Source: Cubamyces lactineus (taxonomy: Eukaryota > Basidiomycota > Agaricomycetes > Polyporales > Polyporaceae). From it: a DNA stretch of 64,000 nucleotides. The position numbers and the translations under genes were made by a program. Of the stretch, positions 9,984 through 21,427 are shown in pieces (the first letter of the stretch is position 1; each line of letters begins with the position of its first letter). Below the pieces are notes generated by a model. The model searched no databases. It worked only from the letters and a program-made list of their open reading frames with translations, and was not told where the DNA came from. The stretch is from contig JACDTU010000007.1 in NCBI GenBank assembly GCA_022376465.1, positions 496,001 to 560,000 on the forward strand, read 5' to 3'.

Positions 9984-11796
9984 ATGTCGAAGAGGCCTCT
10001 CTCACCTGCCCCGCTACCACCTTCCAAACGAATCCATGCAAGACATGCAGTCGTAGTCGAGCATAAACCGAGTGTCGATGCACTCCTATCCGACGAGATA
10101 GCCTTGTTCATCTTCTCATACCTGTCGCCATCCGACCTTTGTGCTATCCAATGCACCAACCGCAATTGGGGGAGGCTTTCCCTCGATAACCAGGTACGCA
10201 TAGTTTATCTTCCACAAATCCATGCTCGTCGTTGAATCTTTATCCGCGCAGTTATGGAAGTCCCTCTATATCACAGAATATGGGCGTACCAGGCTTAGAG
10301 GGGTGAGGGGATTCATAGGGAGAGGAGACGGGCGTGAGGTCAAGCCTCTGCCGGGCAGGGCGGCCAGAACGGAAGATGTCAAGGACTGGAAATGGATGTA
10401 CCGGATCAGTTCGAATTGGAGAACAGGTATGTCGCACACTATCTGACCTGCTGGATTCCCTTGTTCATATCTTGCTCATTCAGGACGCTGCTCTCTTGAG
10501 CACTATGAACTTGGTATACCGCCACGGTTGTTCTCCCAAGATCATTCACTCGATCAGACCCACCTTCTACTCGCTGGAAACCTAACTGTGATGGCATCTT
10601 CCAAACCAAGCCTAACACCGAGCGTGGTGTTGTCGTCACCTACGCACGGCTCCCACACATGCCCATGTCCTTCTAGTCGCCCAGGCTCTATAGCACATAT
10701 CACAGCACTTGCATTGGACCAGTCACCACCTGCGTCGGGACACAACGGTCGGCTGATATGTTTCCTTTCTACGGGAGAGTTTATCCTCTTTAGACTCGAC
10801 CACCACACTCCATCCGCGTCTTCACGATGCCTAACCTATCAGCCAAGCGGGCGTAGCTCAAGAACTGCTCCAATCATTCAAGCTGTCTATCACCATCCAC
10901 TCCTTGTCACACTCTCGCAAACATTCCAGCTCTCCCTCTACGACCTCTCTTCCGACACTGTACGCCATACACAAACATTAACCTCCTTCACTTCGCATCC
11001 TCCCAGTTCCCTCGTACTATCCTCGTCCTCACCATCAACCTATAAGCTCGTCCTCGCCTACGCCATCCCGGTGTATCCCGCCCATTGGTCTGTCGGGGCG
11101 ACGGAGCTCATCATCACCAACACGGAGGGATCGAGGATGGTTGTCTCGAGCACTCGTACTACTCGCGCAATTGACGTACCACAAGGGTGGGTCGATGAGC
11201 ACAAGATGCGTGCAGTACGGGAGCAGTGGAGCCGCAAGGTTGCACGCGTCGCGGATACTCAGACAGACGGGAAGTGGGTAGTGCTTGCTCCTGGCCAGCA
11301 CCTTACACCTCCGCCCCTGTCTGGATCTTCCCCAACCTCAGACGCCAGCGATGGCGAAAGTTCGTCTTCGTCTACATCATCACCATCTAGGACGATGTAC
11401 ACATCCTCGAGCCTCTATACGGCATCTGGCCTCCAGCTCTACCGCCTCCACCTTCCCTCGTCGTCGTCGTCATCTTCGCCAAAGCTCTCCTTCGTGCGCA
11501 CACTACATGGGCAAATCGGACCGGTCTCCACCCTTGCGCTCGCGGATGGACGGTGCGTCAGCCTCGGGATGAATGGTAGCATATGGGTGTGGGACCTTGA
11601 GGCTGGGATTGGAACGGAGGTCTCCCCTGGGGTTTCTGGACCCGTGGACGAAGATACGGATGACGGTGCAGATGAAGCTTTCGAAGCTGTCAAGCTGCGG
11701 GCCGCGACAGGAGCACGGGGATCTGTGGTGTTTGACGACCGACGGATTGTCAGCTCGCACGGGTCGGAGGTGGAGATCAGGCGATTCGATATTTGA
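9984..11796 (+). CDS. F-box protein with WD-like C-terminal region
   Basis: Probable substrate receptor of an SCF (Skp1-cullin-F-box) ubiquitin ligase. Three exons (9984-10193, 10252-10426, 10484-11796) give 566 codons including the stop. The start MSKRPLSPAP is in good context (gccATG); an in-frame upstream ATG at 9954 is possible. Residues about 40-80 form a clear F-box: LSDEIALFIFSYLSPSDLCA, then NRNWGRLSLDNQLWKSLYI spanning intron 1. A linker (KWMYRISSNWRTGRCSLEHY) joins a region with blade-like pieces, such as ITALALDQSPP and GPVSTLALADGRCVSLGMNG with SIWVWDLEAG, so part of a beta-propeller is likely. A serine-rich loop encoded by TCG/TCA repeats (about 11458-11485) interrupts it. The order F-box, then propeller, resembles the Pof10/Met30/Cdc4 class, but the repeats are too diverged for me to name an orthologue. 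Confidence 0.85.
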
Positions 11797-12176
11797 CGTT
11801 TTGAATGCACGCCAACGAACGCAGCTAAGCACCGCTTTCCGAACTGCAGCGTGCGCGCGATCTGTTATCTTTATCTTGTATTGGTTTGTTCCGGGCGTTG
11901 TCTCCCTGTGTATGACAGTGTACTTATAGCTGTAGATTCTAGATGGAACTCCTTTCATTGCTTCAGGTTCAAGGGCAATTGACAAGACGTAGAAGTGCGT
12001 TCGTACATACACCGCACTAATTGATGGTGATACAGCCATTACTGTGCATTGAACCAAGTATGGGTCCGCATAGCCATATGGGAACCACCTATCGGTGCTT
12101 CTCTGGTTCCCTCTCATTCATATAGCGAGCCAATCTCGCGTCCGCGCAGCCGCGGGTCCGTCGTCCTTCCTCTCAG
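11797..12176. other. Intergenic, F-box 3' flank and DUF6535 promoter
   Basis: 380 bases between two genes on the same strand. No coding similarity or repeat is seen. Confidence 0.5.
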
Positions 12177-14871
12177 ATGGCTTCTGTGCTAGTAAGTCGG
12201 TTCCCACTATTGAGCGGAACCCCATCTTACCATCCTATGCGCATCAGCCAACAGGACAAAGCACTCGCGCGGAATGCCTCTCTACTGCCGAGAAGCGCGA
12301 GGAAGCGTGGAAATTTTGTGCGGCCACTATCGAGCGCCATTACGACGAGCGGCTGAAGCGATGGAACGCCGAGCTAGATATGCTCCTCGTATTCGTAGGT
12401 CTACCTTAGTGGCACGCAAACCTAGAACATGGGATGTTAACATCCTTCTAGGCCGGCTTGTTCTCTGCCGCGTTGACCGCGTTCAATGTCCAGTCATACC
12501 TGCTCTTACAACCGGACAGCAGTGACACGGTGGTCCTAGCTTTAACTAGCATATCTGCCCAGCTGCAGAGTTTCGTCGTCAATGCGACCTCCATAGCCTC
12601 GATGCAGTCCGCATTCACACCTCCCAGCGACCCCCCACCCTTCTCCGCGCCACGCTACGCCATATGGATGAATGCGCTGTGGTTCTCTTCACTGACGTGT
12701 ACGCTCTCCGCGTCATCCATCGCGGTCGTAGTCAAGCAGTGGCTGCACCAGTACGGACAGAAGCTCTCCGGCAGCTCATCCGAGCTAGCACGCCTGCGCC
12801 AGTACCGATACGACAGCCTCGAGAAATGGCGCGTCCCCGAGATTATCGCGGCACTGCCTATCCTCTTGCAAACTGCTCTGACGTTGTTCTTTGCTGGGCT
12901 GCTCATCCTGCTCTACAATCTGCACCAAGCCGTCGCCATCACCGTCAGCTGTCTTGTTGGCGTCCTCATCGTGTTCACCGTCTGCACGACCGTGCTCCCC
13001 GCGCTATACACTGACTGCTGCTACCAGTCTCCGCAGTCTTTAGCCCTATTGATATTCCTCCAACAGGCCACTAAGGCATGTCTCCGAGCGTTGGAGGCTA
13101 TTGAGCGCAAGGCGAAGTCCCAAGCGATTGACAGTCTCTCTGGAATCCCCACTGACTCCGCGATCTGGTCTTACATCCACTTCACCGTGCAATCCGCGCT
13201 CAGGCTCGTATCCACGGAGCCCATTTTCCGCAGCTGGGAGGCGCGCGAGAAGCCGGACGTCGATGCACAGCGCGAAGAACTCGAGCAAGCGATCGCGCTC
13301 ACCACGTACAAGATCGTCTCAGACAAGGCCGTGCTCAGCTCCGCCGTCGTGCCCTGTCTCTCCGGCATGGACTCGCTCACAGAGCGCATGTCTGTCCAGT
13401 ACGGCGAGCTCCTTCTATCGACCGTCGAGAAACTCAAGCGCGCAGATTGGGCGGCGTGGCGACCTGCGATGCCCTTCGTCCTTGTCGTGCTCTCCTTGAT
13501 CGTGAAGGAGCCGCGTCCCGGGGCGGTGCAGAAGGTCCTGTCGACCATGCCGGAGCATACGCTGACGTCGGCGCGGTCGCACATCGGCATGCTGTTCTTG
13601 CTGGGGATGGCGAACCTTGTCGCGAACGGCATAGCCGCGCGGGAGGCGTTTGAGAACATGCTCGCGTGTCTGCGGCAGACGCGGGTCGACCAGGAGCGTA
13701 GCTTGACGCTCGGGCGTATGGTGCTCAAAGATGGTGGGGCTTGTCTTTGAAGCGTATCGTGGCGGTATCTGTTGCTGAACATTCGTATTGCCTTATCTAG
13801 TCGAGGCAGCCTTTCCGATTAAATGGAGTCAAATAGAAGACCTCGTCAATTTAGACAACTTCGCCTCGATCAGCCACTATCTCACCGGAATCGAGTGCGT
13901 CATCCTCTACCTTCTCCGGCACGGGCCACACCTCCGCGAACACCTCCTGCCTGTAGAAACGCGGATCGAGACCATGCTCAAGGGGTTCCGCTGTTTCCTC
14001 ATGTGTCCCGCATGGCAAAATAGCCATTCGCGCCAAGAGAACGTTCTGTGGGCACTCCGATGCTCGCGTCTCCCAGAGCTAGTCTGGAAGTTGCAGCACA
14101 CGGAAGGCATGACGGCGACCGTTCACACAGAGACTACGTTGTCTGCCTCTGCGCTGAAGGATGTCATTGGGATACTCAAATGCGGTTCCATGGCCTTTGA
14201 CAACAAGCAGGCGGTGTCTCCTGGGACTCAGCAAGCGTTCAAGAAACTGGAGTCTCAACTTGAACATTTTGCCAAGTTTTACAAGCCAGTCGGTTTGCTA
14301 GATCCCTATCCAACGGACGAGTCTCCTCCAAGAAGTAAGGATGGTTCATCGCCGGACATGAAGCCTCCGTCCATCTGTCGTACCTCTGTAAAGGCCCCAG
14401 TGGAACCGCAACATGGAACCGAGCTTTCCGAAAGCAAGCACACCGACGAGTCGCGACCTGACCTACCAGCGTCATCCATCAGGATAGACACCCGGCAGCC
14501 CACAGCTGAAGCTGAAGCAGACGATGACACGGAGTCGGACATCGCGGACATCTCCTACATCCTCGAGATGGGTGTCATCTGGGACGAGATGCCCCCCACC
14601 CCAGGTATGCTACCACCGTGTCTATCGACGCCTATGACTTACCAATATGTATCCCTTCGTAGGAGTGGACTCCAGGCGATTATCGCAAGCCGCAACACTC
14701 CCGACAATTCGGGAGAACGACGAGGAGGGCGATCCAGTGTTGCCCTCCAGTCCTATGCTTGTTGCACCACCAATGAGTCGCCACGCCTCGATCGTTCCTG
14801 TAGAATCTACTATACCAGGAGCCGACATTACTGCTAAACGCGACGGACAGGAGGTACGCTCACAGGTCTGA
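12177..14871 (+). CDS. DUF6535 multi-pass membrane protein
   Basis: Member of an agaricomycete family of unknown function, usually present in many copies. Five exons fit: 12177-12191, 12248-12394, 12452-13733, 13801-14604 and 14663-14871, in frame throughout and giving 818 residues. After a tiny first exon (MASVL) the family start AEKREEAWKFCAATIERHYD precedes helix 1 (LLVFAGLFSAALTAFNVQSY). Further hydrophobic helices are IWMNALWFSSLTCTLSASS, then two in LPILLQTALTLFFAGLLILL and AITVSCLVGVLIVFTVCTTV. Between them is the conserved VVVKQWLHQYGQKL. The C-terminal half is a helical soluble domain followed by a disordered tail with an acidic patch (DDDTESDIAD). Reading through the last intron gives a different tail and stop at 14837; the spliced frame matches amino-acid composition better. 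The membrane location is not determined by the sequence. Confidence 0.9.
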
Positions 14872-15048
14872 AAGGTTCATGGTATGAGTTCCCTGATACA
14901 TTGTGTGTAGACATAACACGGTATCATAGCATCGCCCATAATGAGGTCGGCTTACAGTCCGCTGGTGTGATCCTATCGCCACATTCACTCCCCTTGCATC
15001 CGACTCCGCCTAACCTTGACCATACCTCGCGATTGCACCACATTCACC

Positions 15049-16171
15049 TCACACCAACTCGGCTAAAGCCTCGAAAGACTCAACGACCACATCGACCTGA
15101 CCGCCCTCCGCCTTCGACTTCACCACGAGTCCCTCCTCTCCATCATGCGATTCCGGGCGCGGGACGTACACCGTCTTCATCCCGTGCTTCGCGGCGGCCT
15201 CGAGGTCCCAGAGGTGCGCGGCGACCATCGCGCACTTCTCCGGGGGAAGCTCGAGGTAGTGCAGCGCGCCTTGGTACACCTTCGGGTTCCTATTGTTGCG
15301 GAAGGGCAGAAGGGTTGGAATAGCAGGTAGCGCTGCGGAGCGGCAGAGGACTTACGGCTTGCAGGTGCCGAAGAGGTCGACGGAGAGGACAGCGTCCCAG
15401 GGCAGGTCTGCGTGCTTTGCCTACCAGGAGATCCGGGCAAGGTGTCTTCAGTTAGATCTCTACGAGTCGGAGATCGAGAGACCGAGTAGAGGACAGACCA
15501 CGTCGACGAGGAAACGCATGTTCCCGTTAGACAATGTAACGACGATCTTCTTTTTCTTCAGCGTGTACAGCCCTCGAGATGCGTCGGGCCAGCCTACGCC
15601 GGGTTCCCGGTTAGCCTATTCTCGTCATAAGCGGATGCCAAAGCAGTGTCTACCGTCGGAACGATGCCAAGCTAGGACAAGTTCATGTCTCTTCGTCTCG
15701 TCCCAAGCAGATGCGAGGTGCCTCCATCGAGGTGTCTTGAGCATCGACTCGAGGACCTTTCCATACGAAAATATGAATCAGATCATATATTGTCGCTCGA
15801 CAAGCCACGCACCTCGCGATGGACAATGTCCATGTTCGTGTTGCCGTGGCCAGATTGTGCCACGCTCCGGCTGACATATCTGGGACTCAGTATCGTCTAT
15901 CGAAATGAGCATATACAGTATCACTTACGCCTGCGCAAAATAACCTTTGCGCCATTCGTTGGCGAACGCGTCCCAATCTGCGCACCGCATTCGGAGTTGA
16001 CTTGTCACTATATTACGACTTGGACATTGCTGTGAAAGACATACCTTCCTCAGTCCCTTCTGCGTATTCCGCAAGGGTCCTGGTCATGTTCCCGTACCAG
16101 TCCACGGTTGACCCAAACACATCGAAGACGAATGCTTCGACTCCGCGCAGAGTTTCGGATGGCGAAGACAT
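15049..16171 (-). CDS. HAD-superfamily type II (S)-2-haloacid dehalogenase
   Basis: Expected to hydrolyse 2-haloalkanoic acids or a related small acid through an aspartyl-ester intermediate; the natural fungal substrate is uncertain. At least six exons. The start MSSPSETLRGVEA leads to the nucleophile motif FVFDVFGSTVDWYG. All family motifs follow: the Ser/Asn motif VTLSNGNMRFL, the lysine in FGTCKPNPKVYQ, and the acidic motif MVAAHLWDLEAAAKHGMKT. The cap is represented by YAEGTEEDWDAFANEWRKGY and HGRDGWPD-like sequence around the middle exons. The protein ends SFEALAELV. No signal peptide, so cytosolic. Divergent from MORG1 with 463 bases between the starts. No break or missing residue seen. 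Confidence 0.9.
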
Positions 16172-16634
16172 GCTGTTCTGCTGTTATCCTGGTTCCGTTT
16201 CCCGAGGTACTTATGTATCCAAATCCCTTTCTGCTCTACTCTAGGCTGAGTAACGCGGTCCTGTCTCAGAAGCCCTATGGTATCCGGAGCTAACACCTAA
16301 TTTGTGCGAATCGGGGAGGTCTCCGATGACGTAGTCACATGGCGGAGCCCCGTGTTCTCCGCTTCTGCATTGAGGGTGGTGTTTATGCCGGTGAGGGAAC
16401 ATATCCCTAGCGATATTCAAGGCTCTCCTGACGAGGTATACTCAGGCCTCATATATCATATAGATTAGGATGTCTGCAACGACATGACGATAAGTTATAC
16501 GGCTAGATTCTCACTGAACGACGACACTTGCCAATCTGGGAATTGGGTGCAGACGCCGAAACCGCCGTAGCCACAATTGGCGGGCATGGGTTCATCCATT
16601 CGTCTCACTGCTGTACTACGTTCTCCTCCCTGTC
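16172..16634. promoter_or_regulatory. Divergent promoter region, dehalogenase / MORG1
   Basis: 463 bases between two divergent starts, so it must hold both promoters. No clear TATA box was found close to either start, and there is no coding similarity. Confidence 0.5.
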
Positions 16635-17931
16635 ATGGCTCCTTCACGCGGTCCCGTTTCGACCCCCCGCAAGCTTCACAAGACTCTCGCAAACCACAAG
16701 GGGCCCGTGCACGTCGCGCGATATGCGAAAGGAACCGCGAAATACGTTCTGTCCGGAGGCCAAGACCGGACCGTCCGTCTCTGGAATCCTGACTTGGGGA
16801 CTGAGATCAAGTCCTACTCCGCACATGGATACGAGGTGCTGTCCCTAACAGTGTACGTTCTGCTGCTCCTCTGCACGTCGTGGGGTCGCCTTGGTTTGAG
16901 CTCAAATATGCGAGGACAGTGCGCACGATAACAGCCGGTTCGCCTCGTCGGGAGGAGACAGGCAGGTCTTCCTGTGGGACGTCATGACGGGGCAGACGAT
17001 CAGGCGGATCCCGGGACACATGGGCAAGATCTTCGCAGTGGAGTTCAACGAGGATGCGACGGTGTTAGCGAGCGGTAAGCCCGCCTTTGCGTGCTACGAG
17101 GAAAGGGACCCTGATGTGCTCAGACTCCCCGAGGCTCGTTCGACTCGACGGTTAGGCTTTGGGACCTCCGGTGTGTATTTTCTTCGTTCCGGCAAGGGTG
17201 TTGTCTGACGGGGTGTTATGTTATGAAGGTCGCAGAATCGACAGCCCATACAAGTGCTTGAAGAGTCAAGGGACGCCGTGCAAACCATTCATGTCGGGCG
17301 GTCGTACATTATGACCGGCTCTGTTGATGGACATGTCCGGACCTACGACCTCCGCATGGGCGAACTTCGTACCGACTTCATCGGGCGTACGTTCCTTCTT
17401 CTGTCTGACTTGCCTGATCCTATCTCACTCTCCCTCCTGGATATAGATCCTGTGACTGCTGTGGTACCCGCGCAGGATAACCAGTCATACCTTGCGACCA
17501 CGATTGACGCACATGTTCGCCTGATGGACATGTCAACGGGCAAGATGCTGAACGACTTCAAGGGGCATGCGAGTTCCTCGTATCGGATACGCGCGTGCTT
17601 CGGGCACGGCGAAGCGACCGTGATATGCGGAGATGAAGATGGCAAGGTGTGGGCGTGGGACCTCGTAGATGTACGTCTTCGCTTCCTCTACCTCTCTTTT
17701 CGCAATGCTGACCATGTTCTCGCTGCTTGGACCTGCTATGCTCGACGTCACCGCTTGTGCTTCCGGATCGGCCCATCTCCCCTGACAAACGTCCAGGCTG
17801 CGCCGTTACAACCCAACCCGCCGCCACGGGTGCATGACAAAGTGATCACTTGGGTCGAGCATCATCCCATTGAAGCAGCCGAGCTTATCACCGCGAGCGC
17901 AGACGGGACGGTCAAAGTGTGGAGGAATTAG
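16635..17931 (+). CDS. WD40 scaffold, MORG1/WDR83 homologue
   Basis: WD40 beta-propeller related to MORG1 (WDR83), which in animals scaffolds MAPK modules and is found with spliceosomal complexes. Six exons by splice signals and frame. Blades in order: LANHKGPVHVARYAKGTAKY with VLSGGQDRTVRLWNP; SAHGYEVLSLTV joined to HDNSRFASSGGDRQVFLWDV; GHMGKIFAVEFNEDATVLAS joined to SFDSTVRLWDLR; AVQTIHVGRSYIMTGSVDGH; HPVTAVVPAQDNQSYLATTI with DAHVRLMDM; YRIRACFGHGEATVICGDED with GKVWAWDL; and the closing ELITASADGTVKVWRN. Seven blades are thus accounted for. Acceptors were chosen to keep the WD frame. For example, the intron near 17074-17130 must end at CCCCGAG to give ASGSFDSTV. The protein is soluble, with no targeting signal. 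Confidence 0.9.
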
Positions 17932-18233
17932 ATGTCGTACGAGCGTGGCACCCCATGCAGAGCGTGCAGGACGTGATTGACGTGGTCTGATCGGTGTAAG
18001 AGTAACCCTCAGTAACGGTATGCTCCTTGTAACTTAGGCAGCGCCGAGTGAGGCCAAGCGATAAGATAAGATGGAGATGGGATATCGATGACGACATGGC
18101 GTCCATCGCTGCCTTCGATCGCTGGGCTCGAGATGCGGGCCTTGCTAGACGGATTGCTGACACTGACAGAGATAGCTTGTGCCGATGAATAGTTTGAGCG
18201 ACCCCAGGGCCCAGCGTATTCTCACGCATGCAG

Positions 18234-18240
18234 TATATAA
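18234..18240 (+). promoter_or_regulatory. TATA box of the first aldo-keto reductase
   Basis: TATATAA 75 bases upstream of the ATG at 18315, with a pyrimidine-containing leader between. The second reductase has a TATA box at nearly the same distance, which supports both. The rest of 17932-18314 (383 bases) shows no gene. Confidence 0.7.
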
Positions 18241-18314
18241 GGCACGGAGTGCGTACGGCGTTCCACAGCGTTCCCCAGAGTAGCCGTTCCCTACAAAGCT
18301 ACCACCTCGCAAGC

Positions 18315-19577
18315 ATGTCGAACTTCACACTCACCAACACCATCAAGCTCTCTTCGGGTAAGCGTTGTGCGTGGATAGTGTGTGCACACGCCAACCATTA
18401 ACTCTCTGCCCCACTGCAGGATATGACCTGCCCGTCCTTGGACTTGGCGTGTACAGGAACGATGAGTGCAAGCCTGCCTGCCTTGCAGCTCTGAAGCACG
18501 GATACAGGTATAAAGTCGCACATGCTTTGACTATGGCACTCTGACTGGCCGTTTCTGACGTCGATGGGCGCAGGCATATAGACTCTGCACGGATGTACAA
18601 GAACGAAGCCCAGGTCGGTGAAGCCGTGAGGGAGAGCGGTGTGCCCCGGAGCGAGATCTTCGTCAGTAAGTGCTCATCGTCAGTAGTAGCCAAATCGCCT
18701 AGGAAATAACTCTAACGCAACAATCGCCCAGCTTCCAAAGTGAACAACCCCGAGCACGGATACGAAAATGCCCTTGCAGCGGTGGACGACTCGTTGAAGA
18801 AGTTCGGCTTTGGTACGCCCCGGCGTTCTCATATCGTGCGAGTCGCTGACCCGGACTTTGGCGTGAAGATTACATCGACCTCATGCTAATCCACTCGCCG
18901 CTTTCGGACAAGGAGCGCCGCCTGCAGACATGGAAAGCGCTTATCGAGGCGAAGAAGCAGGGCAAGGTCCGCACGATCGGCGTTTCAAACTAGTAAGTGC
19001 TCTGCTCGCTCGGGAGATCGCAATCTTACGTCCATATATCCTCCAGTGGCCCCAAGCACATCGAGGAAATCCGGGAGGCTGGGCTTGAGATACCATCTGT
19101 CAACCAGGTCGAGGTAGGAATGTAATGACAGATCAATCGACACTCTACTCACGCACTGGCCCTGCGTAGCTTCATCCCTTCTGCCAACAGAAGGAGATCG
19201 TCGAGTACTGCAACAAGCACGGCATCGTGGTCGAAGCGTACACTCCTCTGATCCGGGGAGGCTGGAACGACACCATCGTGAACCTCGCGAAGAAGGTATG
19301 CAATCGTAGCCCTCTTGAGACATTACAGTTCTCCCCGATCACAGATCACCACGCTGACTTGTATATGCAGTACAACAAGGACCCCGCGCAGTTCCTGGTC
19401 CGTTGGTCGCTCCAGCGAGGGTTCGTTCCTCTTCCCAAGTCCGCCAACCCTGACCGTGTCGTCTCGAATGCGAACGTATTCGACTTCGAGATCAGCGCAG
19501 AGGACATGGCCGCTGTGAACGCGCTCGATCGCGGGAAGGAGGGCGCGGTCACTTGGAACCCTGTCGATGCGCCGTAG
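18315..19577 (+). CDS. Aldo-keto reductase, tandem copy 1
   Basis: NADPH-dependent reductase of aldehydes or ketones, of the fungal Gcy1/Ypr1-like group; the substrate cannot be read from sequence. Eight or so exons. The start [15 protein letters not shown] joins [15 protein letters not shown]. The catalytic tetrad is complete: Asp and Tyr in [20 protein letters not shown], Lys in [14 protein letters not shown], and His in [20 protein letters not shown]. The AKR signature [10 protein letters not shown] is followed by an intron. The C-terminal cofactor region is [20 protein letters not shown]. It ends [10 protein letters not shown]. The second copy at 21428-22787 shares intron positions and the same last eight residues. 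Predicted cytosolic. Confidence 0.93.
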
Positions 19578-21354
19578 ACGTTAACCTATACTGTGGATAC
19601 CAATGTACGATATCAGAGGTACAGATAGCCTTAGACCGTGATTAACCCTTGTCTCTTCATGCTCATGCTGCCGGTGGGACAAGCTATCAGTAACGATTTC
19701 CATGAAGACAGTGGCGTTAGTCGCATCAGCCCGACTACATAGACGGCCCAGAAGCTCAGATCTCTCGAGGGGCGCGGCGTCGGTATGTTTTCTTCAGTAC
19801 ACCCAATTCCATCAAGTCATCCTGGGAAGCCGGTACCATTATCCATCGGCACCGTCCGCTTCAGCAATATATTACTACGTTGTTGTGGCAGTAGTACAGT
19901 ACAAAGTAGGGCACAGGGAGCATGCGACGTTTTAGGCGGGAGGCTGAATAACGCTGTATATGAGGACCCGGGTCACATATGGTAGGTCCAGACGGGCGCA
20001 TTCACATCCGTGTCCTCTCCTCGTCGCGTTCGACGTCTTGTTGGATACCGACTTCGGCCCAAGAACACCACTTCGACTACAGCTAGGAAAACCCGACCGT
20101 GTTAGGTGGCCACGACGATGCCCGTCGAAAGCGTCCTCTCTACAATGACTGTGAATCATGTCAGATTCGTGAGCCGTCAGACACCATAGACAGACTCGCA
20201 CTCACCAGAAAATGAACAGCCAAGCTCAAGCAGCGAGAACTCCGCAGACCCCCTGCTTACGTCGCCGCGCATGTCACCGCAAGAGCTCCGGGTGGATTGA
20301 TGCCTACGGACTCGAAGCATCGTGTGCGTTGGCAGCCCTGACGATGTACGTCTTGAAGTGGACGTGCGTGCGCACGTTGTAAGGCAGCGGGTAGTAGGTC
20401 GGCATTGTTGTGGGTAGCGTGTAGATGTCGGATTCTTCTCAGTGGAGTAGAGGCGAAGCATGAGGAGTTTATCTGTGGCTTGAGTTGGTTGAGCCGGGTG
20501 GCGCGTTGGAGGAGGCAATTCGCCCGCGCCTCTCGATCTGCTGGCTACGTGGAGTAATTGAGAGGAGAGTGCAGATGAGGGGTACTCAAATGAGGTATAG
20601 AGGAATCCTGGCGAGCTCTTATATACCGAGAAGGCTCGTACCTCTTGGTCCGAGGTGCTTTGTGTGGGCCATTGTGTAGGGCGTAGATCTATGTCTATGG
20701 TCTATGCGTGCCCGCTCATAGACGTCGGGAAAGGGACCAATTCTTACGGGGCTCACTCCACCTGAGCTTGGGCACGGAATGGTTATTCTTGTTGCTCGCT
20801 CTGTGTTGCGGGCTCTCCGACGCATTGACCATGTTCAATCACCTGGGCTTCATTTCACAGCTCGCGTAAAGCTGCCGCCACGAGGTACGTTGGCAGTGCG
20901 CAAATCCCTGTGAAGTACGAAGTCGAAGATGGCTCACCTCCGACTCGTCGGATCTTCCCCTGCTGTATGTCGTCAAGGACTGCGACGTACGGTTCCCAAG
21001 TGCGAGCCCTTGATATCATCTTAGTACAAATCTTCGAGCTTCTCAACGCTTCGATGTCTAAATATGCGGTACTGAATAGACTATGGTCAGTTAGGTATCA
21101 ATGGTGGAGAGTAGGAGGCTTCGGAGAAGCAAGAACGTACTTCCGAGTCGATCAGGTGCTGACCCGGAGCACCTGCGCTCGATTCGACAGGATCCCATTG
21201 GTACAAGTATCTTCCAGGATGCTATAACTACTATAAGACGGACGGCTTTAATGCGGCTTTCGCAACAGGAATGTGGATAAGTTAGGAACCGTTCCGTCTG
21301 GAGCCGCTTGGGAAAGTGCGCGCAACGTCCGCGTCATCTCGCCGGTACCCCGGA
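19578..21354. other. Spacer between the two aldo-keto reductases
   Basis: About 1.8 kb. A minus-strand TATATAAG at 20618-20625 precedes short minus-strand frames starting at 20461 (MLRLYSTEKNPTSTRY...) and, in another frame, at about 20405 (MPTYYPLPYNVRTHVHF). I cannot assign either, but a small minus-strand transcript is possible. A possible reductase remnant at 20941-21001 is listed separately. There are no repeats long enough to see by eye. Confidence 0.4.
20941..21001 (-). pseudogene. Possible decayed aldo-keto reductase fragment
   Basis: The minus-strand frame reads TWEPYVAVLDDIQQGKIRRV followed by G. The intact neighbours have TWRALIELRNQGKIRSIG at the matching place, and a GTGAG donor-like site follows shortly in both cases. 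The flanking residues do not continue the family sequence, so this is either a heavily eroded third copy in reverse orientation or a chance match of about a dozen residues. Confidence 0.25.
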
Positions 21355-21360
21355 TATAAA
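21355..21360 (+). promoter_or_regulatory. TATA box of the second aldo-keto reductase
   Basis: TATAAA (in GGATATAAATAC) lies 73 bases before the ATG at 21428, nearly the same spacing as in the first copy. Confidence 0.7.
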
Positions 21361-21427
21361 TACTGCACGACATACCATCGGAGCCTCCACAACCCTCGCT
21401 CTTCCCAGCTCTGAGTGAACGTTCAAT

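Noticed and set aside
13788..14837. A second gene after the DUF6535 frame
   Set aside because: A good intron (13734-13800) joins the two in frame, and the downstream frame begins without a well-placed ATG.
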